DNA of 44,276 nucleotides from an uncultured Desulfocapsa sp. (GCA_947311475.1 CAMZLK010000071.1:1-44276), one strand, 5' to 3'; positions 1 through 10,154 are shown, counted from the first letter of the stretch. Numbers and translations: made by a program. Notes: a model not told the origin generated them from the sequence alone.

Positions 1-264
1 CCCAAAACGTCTCGCTGGTTTGGTTATACTAGGCAACCTTATAAAAAATATGCGCCTCGCAGATTAAGCTTTTCAAAGTCTGCGCTATCTACTTAGCCAT
101 CTTTCAATTGACCTTTTTACGAGCTTGTCAAAATTGATAAACTCGTAAAAAGGTCAATTGAGAGATGGCTAAGTAGATAGCGCAGACTTTGAAAAGCTTA
201 ATCTGCGAGGCGCATATTTTTTATAAGGTTGCCTAGTATAACCAAACCAGCGAGACGTTTTGGG
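1..264. repeat. Family A: near-perfect long palindrome (about 132-bp arms, essentially no spacer)
   Basis: Bases i and 265-i pair almost throughout: cccaaaacgtctcgctggtttgg... at the left end, ...ccaaaccagcgagacgttttggg at the right end. Mismatches or wobbles seen only at 103/162, 124/141, 127/138 and the centre. May extend left of the window. Confidence 0.95.
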
Positions 265-281
265 TCTTTGTCGGACATATT

Positions 282-1823
282 ATGAGTACAATAAGAAAAG
301 GAAAAGTATACCTTGTTGGTGCAGGTCCCGGTGATCCGGGCCTTATTACAGTGAGGGGAAAGTATCTTTTGGAGCGTGCGCAGGTGGTGGTCTATGACTA
401 CCTTGCCAGCCCGAAGCTGTTAAAGCATGTACCGAACGATGCAGAGCTTATTTATGCCGGGAAGAAGGGTGGTGTCAAACATACCCATACCCAGGAAGAG
501 ATCAACCAGATGCTGGTTGATTGGGCGGAAGCCGGTAAAACTGTAGTCCGTTTAAAAGGTGGTGATCCTTTTATCTTTGGTCGAGGTGGAGAAGAAGTAG
601 AGGTGCTGTCAGAGTCTGGGGTGGATTTTGAAGTCGTTCCGGGCGTGACGTCTGCCACTGCTGCAGCAACTTATGCTGGAATTCCAATTACTCACCGTGA
701 ATATACCGCATCCGTTGTTTTTCTGACAGGTCATGAAGATCCCACAAAACCTGATTCCAATATCGATTGGGCAAAACTTGCAACCGGAGCCGGAACTCTT
801 GTTGTTTATATGGGAATCAAAAATCTTCCCATCATAGTTGATAATCTTGTGGCCCATGGCCGCGACCCTAAAACACCAGTGGCCGTCGTTCGCTGGGCAT
901 CAACTCCGGAGCAGCGATCTGTTGTCGGAACCCTTGAAACCATCACTGATATTGTACGAGAATCTGGAATAAAACCACCGGCTCTTATTATTGTTGGCGA
1001 AGTTGTCAATCTTCGCAAGAAAATTGACTGGTTTGAAAAACGTCCACTCTTCGGGAAACGTATTGTAGTCACCCGAACCCGCGAGCAGGCATCCGAACTC
1101 ATGGCCGGACTTGAGGAAAATGGTGGTAATTGCATAGAATATTCGACGATTAAAATCGAGCCAGTGGAATCCTATGAGGTTCTCGATGAGGAACTTGATC
1201 GTCTTGAGGAGTATCATTGGATCCTGTTCACATCACTAAATGGCGTCAAATATTTTTTCGATCGGCTCTATACAAGGGGAATGGATGCCAGAAGTATGAA
1301 AGGTCCTGGTATTGCAGCTGTTGGAAAAGCCACTGCTGACCTGTTGCTTGAGTATGGTGTTCGAGCTGATCTTCTTCCCTCTGTGTTTACAGGTGAAGGG
1401 CTTGCCGAGTCTTTGCTCGATCAGGGAGTTGAAGGCCGGAATGTTCTTATTCCAAGGGCTGAAAAAGCACGTGAAATTCTTCCTGAAACATTGCGTGGTG
1501 CAGGCGCTCAGGTGACAGTAGCTCCTGTGTATAAAAATGTTGCCCCTGAAGGAAAACGGGAGTTGCTCCGTGAGGATCTTGAGTCTGGAAAGGTAGATAT
1601 GGTCACTTTTACCAGCTCTTCGACGGTACGAAATTTTCTCTCAATGGTGGACGCGGAAAGTGCATCAGATTTAAAGCGGTTAATGCATGAAGTGACTATT
1701 GCTGCAATTGGTCCAATCACTGCAAAGACTGTGACTGATAACGGGTTGAAAGTGGATATTCAACCCGAATCATATACCATTCCCGATATGGTTCATGCGA
1801 TTGTGGACTATTATTCAAAATAG
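282..1823 (+). CDS. cobA-hemD: Fused uroporphyrinogen-III C-methyltransferase / uroporphyrinogen-III synthase
   Basis: N-terminal SUMT motifs (VYLVGAGPGDPGLITVRG, VVRLKGGDPFIFGRGGEE, VVPGVTSATAAATYAGIP, TGHE) followed by a HemD domain (RIVVTRTREQASEL, FTSSSTVRNF). Confidence 0.96.
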   Translation: MSTIRKGKVYLVGAGPGDPGLITVRGKYLLERAQVVVYDYLASPKLLKHVPNDAELIYAGKKGGVKHTHTQEEINQMLVDWAEAGKTVVRLKGGDPFIFGRGGEEVEVLSESGVDFEVVPGVTSATAAATYAGIPITHREYTASVVFLTGHEDPTKPDSNIDWAKLATGAGTLVVYMGIKNLPIIVDNLVAHGRDPKTPVAVVRWASTPEQRSVVGTLETITDIVRESGIKPPALIIVGEVVNLRKKIDWFEKRPLFGKRIVVTRTREQASELMAGLEENGGNCIEYSTIKIEPVESYEVLDEELDRLEEYHWILFTSLNGVKYFFDRLYTRGMDARSMKGPGIAAVGKATADLLLEYGVRADLLPSVFTGEGLAESLLDQGVEGRNVLIPRAEKAREILPETLRGAGAQVTVAPVYKNVAPEGKRELLREDLESGKVDMVTFTSSSTVRNFLSMVDAESASDLKRLMHEVTIAAIGPITAKTVTDNGLKVDIQPESYTIPDMVHAIVDYYSK

Positions 1824-1843
1824 AGTTCGAATCTATTTTGATC

Positions 1844-1959
1844 TTTAGTGCCTTGCTTCGTGATTTATGCAATAAAAACAAGAAGCTGAGGAGGGGGCAT
1901 TGCAATCATATTGTTACGTTATATCACCAAGGCACTTACTTGCAGTTCACCTGCGTTAA
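1844..1959. repeat. Family C intergenic repeat, copy 1
   Basis: AGTGCCTTG (1847-1855) pairs with CAAGGCACT (1928-1936). The right part (atcatattgttacgttat...aaggcac.tacttgcagttcacctg.gtta) recurs at 9016-9070. Confidence 0.85.
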
Positions 1960-2030
1960 TGCTAATCGGGAAATAGTTTTTTACAGCCTGCTCTCAAAAG
2001 AGTGGGCTCGTATCTATAGTTGTTCCTTAT

Positions 2031-5000
2031 TTATTTTCTTCGAATAAGATCCAGCAGATCTTCGCTGGTCATTTTGGCGCTCATATCTGATCCTTCCAGA
2101 AGACTTCCGGCAAGATCCCGTTTTTCTTGATGTAATTGCACGATTTTTTCTTCAATGGTATTCTTGCAGACCAGCCTGTAGATAGTTACCGGCCTGGTTT
2201 GTCCAATTCTGTGCGCACGATCAGAGGCCTGATCTTCAACAGCCGGGTTCCACCATGGATCCATATGGATAACATAATCCGCAGCAGTAAGATTCAGTCC
2301 AAGGCCACCAGCTTTAAGGCTGATAAGGAAAAGGTCTCCTTCACCTGACTGGAATCTATCCACTTCCTGTTTTCGCTTAGGACTGCTGGTTGCCCCATCA
2401 AGATAGCGGTAGTTAATACCTTTTTCGTCGAGATGCGCTCTTAATATCGAGAGATGGCCAATAAACTGGCTGAAGATCAGGGCCTTGTGTCCTCCCTCGA
2501 GCAAGTCATCGACCACTGAGGCAAAAACATTCAGCTTGCTGCTGCCAATACTTGTGTCGGGTGTGATAAGTTTTGGATTACAGCACGCCTGGCGGAGTTT
2601 CATGATCTCAGTGAGGATTTGAAGGTGACGAGATTTCTTCACCCTATTGTTTTCCAGTACTTCGAGGGCATTCTGCCTGAGTGCTTCGTAGAAGAGTTTT
2701 TCTTCATCACTCATCTCAACTTCAAGGGTGACCTCGGTTCGCGGTGGAAGCTCTTCCAGAACCTGCGATTTAATGCGGCGCAAAATAAATGGCCGAATCA
2801 GTTTTTTCAGTTTAAGTCTGGCGTCACGGTTATGGTAACGCTCAATAGGCACGGCAAAACGCTCATTAAAACGATTCAGTGTGCCAAGAAGTCCCGGGTT
2901 AATAAAATGAAACAGGTTCCATAGCTCACCAAGATGATTTTCAACGGGAGTCCCTGTGGTAATGAGTTTGAATTTTGCGTTCATGGCCATTGCTGCTTTG
3001 GATCTTTTGGTGGCAGCATTTTTTATGGCCTGGGCTTCATCAAGAATAATGGTCTGCCAATGCACAGCTGAGAGTAGTTCGTTTTCCTGTTGAAGCAAGG
3101 TGTATGTGGTGATTAACAAATCGAATTTTCCAAGTTCGGAAATGGTTTGTGCTCTGTTTTTACCAACAAGGGTTTTAATATTGAGTGTTGGGGTAAAACG
3201 ATTTGCTTCAGACATCCAGTTGTTGGATACTGAAGTCGGTGCCACTACAAGGGAAGGACCATCGTTTGCCGATGAGAGAATCGCAGCAAGTGCCTGGATG
3301 GTTTTTCCAAGGCCCATATCATCAGCAAGGCAGCCGCCAACCCCCCAGTGTGCCAGGCGGGAAAGCCAGTTGTAGCCTTCAATTTGATAATCACGTAGCT
3401 CAGCCCTTAGTGTTGAGGGAAGTTCAGGCTTAAAAGACTGACTTTCGTGGATCCGTTTGATCTGTTCAGTCCAGCCACTGTCAACTTGTGCTTTTGCCTC
3501 TTCAACGAGTTTTTCAAGTGGAATTGCGGCAAGGTGGTGGATGAGCAGTTCCCCATCTTCATTCCCTGTTCCTTCAGAAAAAAGGTTTATTTCTTCCAGC
3601 TTCTTTTTGAATTCCTGGGTGAGGGCAAGGAATTGGCCTTCACGAATCTGGATGAAGTTTCCATGGGCATGTTTCGTTTTGGCAAGGAGTTCACGCAGAT
3701 CAATAACTGTATCCTGGTCGAGCCTGAGCTCACCTGAGAGTGCAAACCAGTTCTGCTGATTGGTTCGAACCTTTAGATTCAGATTCTTGAGCGAGGCCTG
3801 GTGAGTGATGTTGAGTTTTTCACCCTCCGGCCATTCAATAACCACCTGATCCTGGATGGCCTGCAATTCTTGTAGTGCCTGAAGGCAATCGTCGGGATCC
3901 TGAAGGTGCCATTCCCGGTCATTTTCCTGTTCAAGATCAATGGCAAGATCAAGGATTGGGCACGACTCTTCAACGCCGCGAGCCATATGTTCTTCAAGGC
4001 TTAGATTTCGTTTGGTTTGCAATCTTTTGCCGCGTACTTCAGCAATAATATTTTCAACACCCTGGCCGGGTTTGAGGTAATGGCCGCCATTAAAGAAAGG
4101 TTTTACGAACATTTCGAGCCTGAAACCTGTTCCATAGGGGAGAAGATGCATATAAATTGTAGGATCTGCCTCCACCTGTTCAATGTTGCCGTGAGAATCT
4201 GGATGAATATCTGCGGCTATGGCAGAGTGCACAGTCATAAAGGAAGAGATATTACCAATTGCCGTGAGAACCTGCTCACTGGCATCAATGGGTACAACCA
4301 ATCCGTTTCTTCCGGTGATTTGTGCAATCCTGCGATGATTGTCATTGATTTCAATGATCTTGTATCTTGTTGGTGTTTCCTGGAAAATGGTAATGTTATC
4401 TTCTGTAACTTCCTGCGCAAAACGGATATGCAGTTGGGTTCCACGTTCTTCAACCAGCAACTCCGGTTCCCCACTGACAAATTCAACGGGTGTTCCTGGA
4501 TATTGGCTGAAGAAGAGCAGGGGGTGGTTCGTCATGGCAAGCAGGGTCTTGTCCATATCAAAATGGTAACTGATTCCATGGGTTTCAGGATTAATCTGCT
4601 TTTGGATGCAGGCTGCAATCTTTCTGTCTTGAACTGTGAGGTAAGTTAGTTTTCCGGAATAGAGGCGTGAGAGTGAAATGGGCCTTCCTTTACTCCAGTT
4701 ACCGGCCTGGTTCCGTTTTTGTTCTTTGGGACTTATATGCATTGTCCCATTTTTGTAATCAATCATCCAGATGAGTCTTTCTGACAACCTACCGTTTGAA
4801 TCCTGGGGGGATGCTGTGATCTGAATGAGTGCCTTGAGGTTTCGTTTCCACGGCTCTTCAGATTGAAGAATATTGATGAGTGGGTTAAGCCCTGTTTCTT
4901 CGCAAAGACGTTTCACAACTTCGTCATATTGCGCTTTATCGTGACCGGTACCTGCAAGGATGGCTGCAAGATTCAACGAGAAAAAATGGAAATCATTTTG

Positions 5001-6200
5001 CAGAGCCTTTTGATAAAGGGTTTCCACATGGACTTTGACTTCCGGCTTGAGGCTGGAATTGAGCCAATATTGAGAAAGTGCAGTGAAAAGGATGGTGAGG
5101 CTGTGAGGCTCATCATCCTTGTGAAAACTCATCTCTTCGCCAGGGAGAGCAGTGCTGTTTCTTATTTGGAGAAAGGTGGCAAATACCTGATAGGCTTTTT
5201 CCTCAACACTGTCTTTGAAGAGTGATTGAGTGATACTGATCTGGTGGGCTACTGTTTGATCCTGGTCAGTCTGATTGTTTTGCAGAGTTGCCAGTGCATG
5301 GAAGAGCCCTGTGGAACCAAAAAATGCGACTTTGTCGCTACCTGTCAGTTCGCGTAAAAAATTGAGATCAGCGTCAAAGAGCTCATCGGTACTGTTTGCC
5401 TGGCCTGTAAGAAATGCAAGTGTTCCTGCGGCTCCTGTTCCAACAAAACTTTCGCTGTTCTCTTCAAGAAGCTGTCGGGCCTTTTCCAGACTTCCTCTGA
5501 AGATATATTGGGTAAAAAGAATACGCAGAAAGGGGAGCCTTTCGTCCTGGCTGAGACCTTCCAGGCCTGTCCCGTCCGTTAAGTAGATAAGTATTTCCGG
5601 GTAACTGCTGAGGCTTGCAAGTTCATAGCGGAAGATGCTGTCGAGGAGGAAGAATTGAAATGAAGGCGCCAGGCTGCCAAACCATATGGGGTCAAAAGGT
5701 GAAGTCGTTACCTGTACAGTGGGTGGCAGGGGAGAGAGAATATCGCGGCACTGTCCTGAAAGGAATTCGAGGGCATCATCAATAAGATCGAAATCCTGGG
5801 TGTAAATGCCGATACGCATTTCGCGCATGGCACGCCAGCAACGAGTTGTCCATTTACCGTAATAATAAGAAACGGGAGCTTCTTTACGGATAACTTTTGC
5901 GTAGGTTGTGAAATTGTTTTCGGCGATTGCAATACGGCTTAGTTTCTCAACAAGGCCAGGCACACATTGTCGTTCTTCAGTGAGAAGGCCCATTTCCTGA
6001 AACTTTGAGAAGTAGTGATTCAGGTTAGCTGCAGTGGGACGATTCCCACGAGGACTTTTGATGTCGAGTTTCCGCAGACAGTTAACGATCTGTGTAGTGT
6101 GGGCCGGTTCGTAGACAATGGACTGAAATTGGAGAAGTGCCTGTTCAAAAGGGCTGAGTTTGTCGTACTGCTGGAGTAATTCGTGGATGGGGTCTGGCAT
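2031..6200 (-). CDS. SNF2/SWI2-family DEAD/DEAH-box helicase
   Basis: Helicase motifs in the C-terminal half: LADDMGLGKTIQALA, ILDEAQAIKN, TGTPVENHLGELWNLFHFINPG, LDGATSSPKRKQEVDRFQ, DPWWNPAVEDQASDRAHRIGQTRPV. Confidence 0.95.
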   Translation of the reverse strand: MPDPIHELLQQYDKLSPFEQALLQFQSIVYEPAHTTQIVNCLRKLDIKSPRGNRPTAANLNHYFSKFQEMGLLTEERQCVPGLVEKLSRIAIAENNFTTYAKVIRKEAPVSYYYGKWTTRCWRAMREMRIGIYTQDFDLIDDALEFLSGQCRDILSPLPPTVQVTTSPFDPIWFGSLAPSFQFFLLDSIFRYELASLSSYPEILIYLTDGTGLEGLSQDERLPFLRILFTQYIFRGSLEKARQLLEENSESFVGTGAAGTLAFLTGQANSTDELFDADLNFLRELTGSDKVAFFGSTGLFHALATLQNNQTDQDQTVAHQISITQSLFKDSVEEKAYQVFATFLQIRNSTALPGEEMSFHKDDEPHSLTILFTALSQYWLNSSLKPEVKVHVETLYQKALQNDFHFFSLNLAAILAGTGHDKAQYDEVVKRLCEETGLNPLINILQSEEPWKRNLKALIQITASPQDSNGRLSERLIWMIDYKNGTMHISPKEQKRNQAGNWSKGRPISLSRLYSGKLTYLTVQDRKIAACIQKQINPETHGISYHFDMDKTLLAMTNHPLLFFSQYPGTPVEFVSGEPELLVEERGTQLHIRFAQEVTEDNITIFQETPTRYKIIEINDNHRRIAQITGRNGLVVPIDASEQVLTAIGNISSFMTVHSAIAADIHPDSHGNIEQVEADPTIYMHLLPYGTGFRLEMFVKPFFNGGHYLKPGQGVENIIAEVRGKRLQTKRNLSLEEHMARGVEESCPILDLAIDLEQENDREWHLQDPDDCLQALQELQAIQDQVVIEWPEGEKLNITHQASLKNLNLKVRTNQQNWFALSGELRLDQDTVIDLRELLAKTKHAHGNFIQIREGQFLALTQEFKKKLEEINLFSEGTGNEDGELLIHHLAAIPLEKLVEEAKAQVDSGWTEQIKRIHESQSFKPELPSTLRAELRDYQIEGYNWLSRLAHWGVGGCLADDMGLGKTIQALAAILSSANDGPSLVVAPTSVSNNWMSEANRFTPTLNIKTLVGKNRAQTISELGKFDLLITTYTLLQQENELLSAVHWQTIILDEAQAIKNAATKRSKAAMAMNAKFKLITTGTPVENHLGELWNLFHFINPGLLGTLNRFNERFAVPIERYHNRDARLKLKKLIRPFILRRIKSQVLEELPPRTEVTLEVEMSDEEKLFYEALRQNALEVLENNRVKKSRHLQILTEIMKLRQACCNPKLITPDTSIGSSKLNVFASVVDDLLEGGHKALIFSQFIGHLSILRAHLDEKGINYRYLDGATSSPKRKQEVDRFQSGEGDLFLISLKAGGLGLNLTAADYVIHMDPWWNPAVEDQASDRAHRIGQTRPVTIYRLVCKNTIEEKIVQLHQEKRDLAGSLLEGSDMSAKMTSEDLLDLIRRK

Positions 6201-6433
6201 CTTATTTTTGGTGTAAAACAGTTTTATTTAGCCTAACCCTCAAGAGAGATAAACCATGGACCTGCGCTATAAGCAAGCTACAATAAACAATCTATCATAT
6301 CATGTATGGATGATAAACAAAAGAATATCCTGAGTTGAATTGTCCTTTTGGAGGTGTGGGCTGGTTTTATAAGGAAACAGGATAACTGTTCAGTGCTTAT
6401 AATGAGTTGAAAGACCTGTGAAAAACTTTATAT

Positions 6434-7915
6434 TTATTGGATATTTTTGTTGGTGAATATGTCAGCGTTTCGTTCCTGATGTCGTATCCACGCAACAAGA
6501 ATACGTTCCTGTTTGGCACGTATGATCTGAATTCTGTATTGCTCTTTTTCTTCGTTAGTCATATTTGCCGGATCGGGTAATGTTCTTTTTGTAAACTGAT
6601 ACAGATAAAAGTCGTCGCCCACTGTGGCTGGTTCTTCCGGTAGAGGTTTGGCCTCGCTCAATGAAAACACATTTATCATCAGGCTTGGTGGAAAACCGTT
6701 GGCCTCTTCGCCAGCGGAATTTCTTGAAAGATTTGCCTGCTTGATTTCAATGTTGTTTGCTTTTCCCAGATCAGTAAATACTGCATCTTCTTCAAGTAAG
6801 GCGAGCATCTCTTCACTTTTCTTTTTAGCAAGGATTTTAGACTGATCTATCTCGAAATCCTTTATGGCTTGTCCGCGGACAGCATCGAGCACAGGAACTT
6901 CAGGTGCCTGAACTGCCTGTGCAAACAGAATGGAGTATCCGTCAGGGGACTCGATCAGGGAACTTAGTTCACCCGATTTTAGAGAAAATGCCTTATCCAG
7001 TACAGATGATGATTTATCAAGGTTTTCTGGAGGTGTTTTGTGAGAAAAAAAATCAGTCTCAAGAATGACTGCATCAGGATGAAGTTTTGCATACTCTTGA
7101 AGACTTCCAGCAGAAATAATTCCTTCATAGGCATCGTTTGCTTTTTGAAAAACAAGAGAGCGAACATTACTTGCGTCCATATCTTTCGGGATTGTGTCAC
7201 CAGTGAATGGAAAAGAAAGAAACCTGAGCTGAACTTGTGGGTCAGTTTTGTAATTATTCTTATTCAGTTCAAACCAGGTCGCCAGTGCTTCTTCCTCGAC
7301 GGTTACAGCTTCGGTAAAATCTGCGGGACTGATTTTTGCAAAATCAAGACTGATTTTTTCTTTTGCCTGCTGGTATAGATCATTTATTTCGGCATCTGTA
7401 ACAGTTGTGGCAAAGTTTCCTATGGCCTTAACTCCCTTTGAAGAAAGCATCTCGATACGCCTTGCAGCTTCATATTTATGGGGGGTGAGCCGGTTGGAAG
7501 CAAGGAGTGATTTGTATTTTTGCAGATTGAAAGAGTTGTTTTCCTGAAACTGAACCATTTTCTGAATATCCTGTTGGACTTCAGGTGCTGAGACAAGCAG
7601 CCCCATATCAGCAGCCCCCTGGCGTAAAAGGGCTTGCTGAATGAGTTGGTTCTTTACCCTGGCAGATAATCCGAGACTGTCAAGGAGTGCGTCAGGGATT
7701 GAGCCGCCGAACTGCTGTCGATAACGGGAAAGAAGATCGTCGTATATACGCTGGTATTCCTGAAAGCTGATCTCTTCGCCGTTGACAACAAGTGCTGCTT
7801 CACGGGTATTCATCATATTGGTGCCGACTCCCCAAAATATAAATACAAGGGCAATGACCACAACAATGGCCTGGATAAACATGGATTGGGATTTGTCTCG
7901 AAAGATTTGCAGCAT
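6434..7915 (-). CDS. PpiD/SurA-type membrane-anchored peptidylprolyl isomerase or periplasmic folding chaperone
   Basis: N-terminal TM anchor (SMFIQAIVVVIALVFIFWGVGTNM) then SurA_N-like VVNGEEISFQEYQRIYDDLL; overall PpiD-like layout. Confidence 0.8.
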   Translation of the reverse strand: MLQIFRDKSQSMFIQAIVVVIALVFIFWGVGTNMMNTREAALVVNGEEISFQEYQRIYDDLLSRYRQQFGGSIPDALLDSLGLSARVKNQLIQQALLRQGAADMGLLVSAPEVQQDIQKMVQFQENNSFNLQKYKSLLASNRLTPHKYEAARRIEMLSSKGVKAIGNFATTVTDAEINDLYQQAKEKISLDFAKISPADFTEAVTVEEEALATWFELNKNNYKTDPQVQLRFLSFPFTGDTIPKDMDASNVRSLVFQKANDAYEGIISAGSLQEYAKLHPDAVILETDFFSHKTPPENLDKSSSVLDKAFSLKSGELSSLIESPDGYSILFAQAVQAPEVPVLDAVRGQAIKDFEIDQSKILAKKKSEEMLALLEEDAVFTDLGKANNIEIKQANLSRNSAGEEANGFPPSLMINVFSLSEAKPLPEEPATVGDDFYLYQFTKRTLPDPANMTNEEKEQYRIQIIRAKQERILVAWIRHQERNADIFTNKNIQ

Positions 7916-7978
7916 AGTAGTTCTCAGTGTGGGAGCGGAATTTAATTTGAATGACGATTCTTCGGTTAATCCTGCAGG

Positions 7979-8131
7979 ATGGACTCGTAAAAACTCTTCA
8001 TCTTCTTTGTTACTGCAAATTTCTTATCTTTTCAACGTACCCTGGTACGCCGAAAAGATAAGAAATTTCCGTGCCTCGAATATGAAGGTTCTTCCAAGTC
8101 CATCTTGTTTTTGACCTTTTCACGAGCTTGT
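7979..8131. repeat. Family A intergenic palindromic repeat
   Basis: Begins atggactcgtaaaaactcttcat and ends ...ttttcacgagcttgt. Contains the 17-bp perfect stem AAATTTCTTATCTTTTC (8017-8033)/GAAAAGATAAGAAATTT (8052-8068) plus GTACC/GGTAC at the tip. Confidence 0.88.
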
Positions 8132-8507
8132 TTCACAGGAAAAAAATACAGACATACATAATCTGAAAAATTTACCTTTTCTATGGTGGCTATGCAAGAA
8201 AAAAAGAAGATCATGGGGAGTTGTTGATGTTTTAATTTGATTCCGGTTTTTCCTTTTTTAAAAAGATCCTGAAAAGGATGAATATATGGGTAGAATTGTT
8301 TGGGTGACTAAATGTAATCATTTTATTAAGTAGCAAGGGGCTTAGAAAATAACAACAGTTTTATAGATATATATGGGCTGTTCCGGCAGGGTGGAAATGA
8401 TTATCCATTCACTTGACAAAGTAACAGGTCTATAGTAATTAGGCTGTCATTATGTTAGAAACAGAAACGGTGAAAGCCAAAAACAATATTTTTTATGGAG
8501 GATTAAT

Positions 8508-8828
8508 ATGCCCACAATAGAACACAATGGTAACAGCTATAACTGTGATGAAGATGGATTCCTGCTTAACGGTATGGATGATATGAATGACGATTGGATT
8601 GATTATGTGAAAGGTGTTGAAGGTATTTCTGAACTCACCGATGAGCATCACAAAGTAATTGACGCCCTTCGTGAGTACTACAAGAAAAATGGCATTGCTC
8701 CAATGGTGCGTATTCTTTCCAAGACCACTGGTTTTCCTCTTAAAAGAATCTATGAGTTGTTCCCATCAGGACCTGGTAAAGGTGCCTGTAAAATGGCTGG
8801 TCTTCCTAAACCTACCGGTTGTGTATAG
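8508..8828 (+). CDS. dsrC: DsrC/TusE-family sulfur carrier protein
   Basis: Characteristic C-terminal arm GACKMAGLPKPTGCV with two conserved Cys; RBS ggagg upstream. Confidence 0.97.
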   Translation: MPTIEHNGNSYNCDEDGFLLNGMDDMNDDWIDYVKGVEGISELTDEHHKVIDALREYYKKNGIAPMVRILSKTTGFPLKRIYELFPSGPGKGACKMAGLPKPTGCV

Positions 8829-8840
8829 TTTGTAACTGGC

Positions 8841-8874
8841 TAGGAGCTTGTCCGAGAATAGGCATTCTCGGACG
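8841..8874. repeat. Family B hairpin repeat copy
   Basis: taggagcttgtccgagaataggcattctcggac; GTCCGAGAAT/ATTCTCGGAC stem. Related sequence at 20487-20529 and 38270-38326. Confidence 0.8.
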
Positions 8875-8895
8875 ATTTAGCGTTATAGCGAGTTT

Positions 8896-8937
8896 AAAAA
8901 GGCGTTGTTCCATGATTGGATCAACGCCTTTTTTTTT
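8896..8937 (+). terminator. Rho-independent terminator downstream of dsrC
   Basis: aaaaaGGCGTTGttccatgattggatCAACGCCttttttttt: GC-rich stem followed by a T-tract. Confidence 0.88.
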
Positions 8938-8938
8938 A

Positions 8939-9070
8939 TTTAGTGCCTTACTTCATGATTCCTGCAATACAAAACAGGTAGCGTAGACTCCGAGAAACTG
9001 AGGAAGATTAATTGCTATCATATTGTTACGTTATGTTACTAAGGCACCTACTTGCAGTTCACCTGTGTTA
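8939..9070. repeat. Family C intergenic repeat, copy 2
   Basis: AGTGCCTTA (8942-8950) pairs with TAAGGCAC (9040-9047). G/C in copy 1 versus A/T in copy 2 at the same position is a compensatory change. Confidence 0.85.
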
Positions 9071-9126
9071 GTCATATGTTCTCCAGGTGAACCTGAGCTC
9101 ATATGGATAGATATTATAGTGTACAT

Positions 9127-9942
9127 TTACAGTATTTCCTGAAGTAACTTTTCCTCTACTGCTTTTACCTTCTTTTGATAGCTGGCAGGATCGATGACAG
9201 CTCCACGGATACCACCCCTCAAATTGATTTCCGCAAGATAGATTTTATTTTCTTCAGTGAGCATCAGATCCAGATGTCCGTAGGGAAATGATGCACGTGT
9301 CATGATCTTTTCACAGAGGTTGAGCTGATCTGTTTTCAGCTGGAATGGTCTGGCAGCCCCACCGCAGTGAAGGTTGTTGCGAAAATTATCGGGATTTCTC
9401 CGTTCGTATGCTTCGATATAGTCGCCAAGGATAATAACCCGTATGTCGCGACAGTCAGGAACAAAGGGCTGGACAACAAAGGGATAGGAGATGCTGTTGT
9501 TTGTTGCCTGGTTGTATATATCTTCAATGTTTCCATAGAGATTAATACCAAGCCCAGCATTCTTTCGATCGTGCTTCAGTACAACTTTCCCCACATCGTG
9601 ATGGCCATAGAGGGAAATTGTGTTGAGCAACCCATGGATGTCGTAAATGACGATGGAATAAGGGATCATGTAAGGGGCTAATAAACGGGTTTGAAAGGTT
9701 TTGGATCGGCTGGCAAGTTGCGAGGTGGCGGATGGTATTAAGTGTACGCCGCGCTCCATAAGATCAAGGAGCAGGTGTTCTTCGTTGTATTTCAGGCTGA
9801 GCCTGCAGGCTATGATATCTCCTGATGCGAGGGCGTGGTAACGTTCCGGAAGTTCGCTGTTTTTTCGTATTATGCTGATAGGGCTTGTCAAAAGAGCATT
9901 TCCGAAAATCGTTGATGGAACACTGTGAGGTCTTTCTGGCAC
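9127..9942 (-). CDS. ATP-grasp (RimK-like) family protein; true start may be downstream of the ORF-track start
   Basis: KVVLKHDRKNAGLGINLYGN, PFVVQPFVPDCRDIRVIILGDYIEAYERRNPDNFRNNLHCGGAARP and YLAEINLRGGIRGAVID resemble ATP-grasp motifs. ORF overlaps the next gene by 55 nt. Confidence 0.8.
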   Translation of the reverse strand: MPERPHSVPSTIFGNALLTSPISIIRKNSELPERYHALASGDIIACRLSLKYNEEHLLLDLMERGVHLIPSATSQLASRSKTFQTRLLAPYMIPYSIVIYDIHGLLNTISLYGHHDVGKVVLKHDRKNAGLGINLYGNIEDIYNQATNNSISYPFVVQPFVPDCRDIRVIILGDYIEAYERRNPDNFRNNLHCGGAARPFQLKTDQLNLCEKIMTRASFPYGHLDLMLTEENKIYLAEINLRGGIRGAVIDPASYQKKVKAVEEKLLQEIL

Positions 9943-10154
9943 TGTCCGCAGATAAGTTTTATGTTACCTAGTATCTGAGAAGTATCTTCTTCCGGTGTGA
10001 AGCTGCCGTCTTCGTTTTGTGTGTACAGGGTAGTAATGACGGCATTCTCTGCAATTTCATAGAATTCTTCATCGTTTCCGCATTCAGGGCAGACTATTCG
10101 ATTGGCGGGAGTTGGCAGGTCGCTTGGCTGCATGACTTCAGGTATTTCGCTCAA
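9888..10154 (-). CDS. Small zinc-ribbon-like protein (two CxxC pairs)
   Basis: IVCPECGNDEEFYEIAE...IKLICGQCQKDL; end-to-start overlap with the bactofilin gene. Confidence 0.65.
   Translation of the reverse strand: MSEIPEVMQPSDLPTPANRIVCPECGNDEEFYEIAENAVITTLYTQNEDGSFTPEEDTSQILGNIKLICGQCQKDLTVFHQRFSEMLF

Noticed and set aside
4017-4649. Long antisense ORFs such as 4017-4649, 33439-34032, 38727-39227, 10017-10637 and 28119-28634
   Set aside because: They lie opposite strongly supported genes and have low-complexity or non-protein-like composition, as expected from mirror frames.
7782-8114. Short ORFs through intergenic repeats (7782-8114, 8032-8214, 11801-12025, 34237-34524)
   Set aside because: They arise from family A repeats and lack protein-like features.
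8508-8828. dsrC standing alone away from dsrAB as an anomaly
   Set aside because: Separate dsrC loci are common in sulfate reducers; useful only as a lineage clue.
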